From positions 1 to 5,883 of the forward strand of contig URMR01000113.1 in assembly GCA_900548935.1 (NCBI GenBank): a stretch of 5,883 nt of DNA. Direction: 5' to 3'. Shown here piece after piece: positions 5,410 through 5,883 of this stretch (within the stretch, counting starts at the first letter, position 1; each line of letters begins with the position of its first letter). The translations under genes and the position numbers were made by a program. Origin of the DNA: an uncultured Collinsella sp. (GTDB taxonomy: Bacteria > Actinomycetota > Coriobacteriia > Coriobacteriales > Coriobacteriaceae). The notes under the pieces were generated by a model. It saw nothing but the letters and a program-made list of their open reading frames with translations. It ran no database searches and was not told the DNA's origin.

Positions 5410-5883
5410 GTGCCTAGATATTCTACCGCCTTCGGAATGGACGTACACCTCAGGTCCACCACCGTCTGCGCGCTCGACGCGGAGACGGGCGAGGCCGTGA
5501 CGAGGAGGTTCCGCGGCAACCCCTGGGGCGAGGTCGCGGAGTGGATGTCGGGCTTCCCCGGCCCGTCGCTCGCCGCCTACGAGAGCGGCTACCTCGGCTT
5601 CGCCCCGCAGAGGGAGCTCTCCGGGCTCGGCGTCGACTGCGTCGTCGCGGCCGTCTCCAAGGTCCCGAGGTCGGCGGCAGACTTCTCGTCCAAGAACGAC
5701 CGCAACGACGCGGCCAGGATGGCCAAGGCGATACTGTCGCACGATATCTCCCCGGTATGGGTGCCGTCCCCCGAGATCGAGGGGCTCAGGGACCTCGCCG
5801 GGGCCCACGACGCGGCGACCGCGAGGCTCGCGGCGGCGAAGCAGCGGCTCCTCGCGTTCCTGGCCCGCCGTGGCTACGCCTAC
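5410..5883 (+). CDS. IS110-family recombinase (transposase), C-terminus cut by window edge
   Basis: DEDD recombinase that, with a bridge RNA, catalyses insertion and excision of its element. The first 158 codons are visible; family members are usually 320-420 residues, so the rest of the coiled coil and the C-terminal serine-containing Tnp domain lie outside. The RuvC-like domain is complete in its acidic residues: Asp11 in FGMDVH, Glu58 in AAYESGYLGF, and Asp97 and Asp100 in KNDRNDAARMAK. Residues from about 120 (PSPEIEGLRDLAGAHDAATARLAAAKQ, 119-145) match the helical segment after it. GTG at 5410 is chosen because GGGAGG lies at 5399-5404, five bases upstream, and it gives the usual short lead before Asp11; an in-frame TGA at 5362 limits any extension. 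Eight of 14 arginines use AGG, a codon nearly absent from the carboxypeptidase gene beside it, which fits transfer from elsewhere. A minus-strand frame over it is a shadow. Confidence 0.92.
   Translation, partial: MPRYSTAFGMDVHLRSTTVCALDAETGEAVTRRFRGNPWGEVAEWMSGFPGPSLAAYESGYLGFAPQRELSGLGVDCVVAAVSKVPRSAADFSSKNDRNDAARMAKAILSHDISPVWVPSPEIEGLRDLAGAHDAATARLAAAKQRLLAFLARRGYAY

Larger units (their letters stand above)
5222..5883 (+). mobile_element. IS110-family insertion sequence, left part only
   Basis: An IS110-type recombinase gene begins at 5410 and leaves the window at 5883, preceded by a non-coding segment of about 190 nt. These elements lack long terminal inverted repeats and usually make no target duplication, so the left boundary cannot be read directly. 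It must lie after the M32 terminator at 5221 and before 5410. The start given is the outer limit. The right end is outside the window, so intactness is unknown. Confidence 0.8.

Noticed and set aside
5278..5808. 176-codon open frame on the minus strand
   Set aside because: Antisense to the IS110 recombinase, which carries the complete DEDD set; no motifs of its own.
1..5883. CRISPR array, tRNA or rRNA gene
   Set aside because: No regularly spaced repeats, tRNA cloverleaf or rRNA-like segment was seen on either strand.

Overview
The window is high-GC bacterial DNA. It holds four protein genes (two of them cut by the window edges), one riboswitch-type leader and the start of an insertion sequence. 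The host looks like a high-GC, Gram-positive gut-type bacterium; Coriobacteriia, for example a Collinsella relative, is my best guess. The reasons are strong G/C-ending codon preference, AAGGAG-type ribosome binding sites, a Firmicutes-style transcriptional T-box, and a PheS carrying a four-cysteine knuckle. The taxonomic call is inference from style and was not tested by any search.

Layout. Bases 1-1817 (minus strand) carry the first 605 codons of pheT. Bases 2002-3078 (minus) carry complete pheS. Between them lies an unusually long 184-nt spacer with an inverted repeat flanked by direct repeats. Upstream of pheS, about 3161-3448 (minus), is a well-formed T-box leader. It has a UUC (Phe) specifier, a recognisable Stem I apical domain, the T-box sequence with a UGGU bulge, and competing antiterminator and terminator hairpins. 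An extended -10 promoter candidate lies just upstream of it. Diverging from this leader, 3583-5157 (plus) encodes a complete M32-family metallocarboxypeptidase with intact zinc site, preceded by a Lys/Ala-rich tail. It is closed by a strong intrinsic terminator at 5180-5221.

The right edge is mobile DNA. From 5410 (plus, GTG start) runs the N-terminal half of an IS110-family DEDD recombinase. All four acidic residues are in view and its arginine codon use is unlike that of its neighbours. The roughly 190 nt between the carboxypeptidase terminator and this start codon hold several inverted repeats. That is where IS110-group elements carry their bridge (guide) RNA, so this is the best candidate in the window for something not described before.

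How the parts fit together: uncharged tRNA-Phe should bind the T-box leader and let transcription read into pheS and pheT, whose products form the alpha2beta2 phenylalanyl-tRNA synthetase. The carboxypeptidase is a separate, divergently transcribed peptide-processing enzyme. The IS110 element appears to have landed just behind the carboxypeptidase terminator, without breaking a visible gene.
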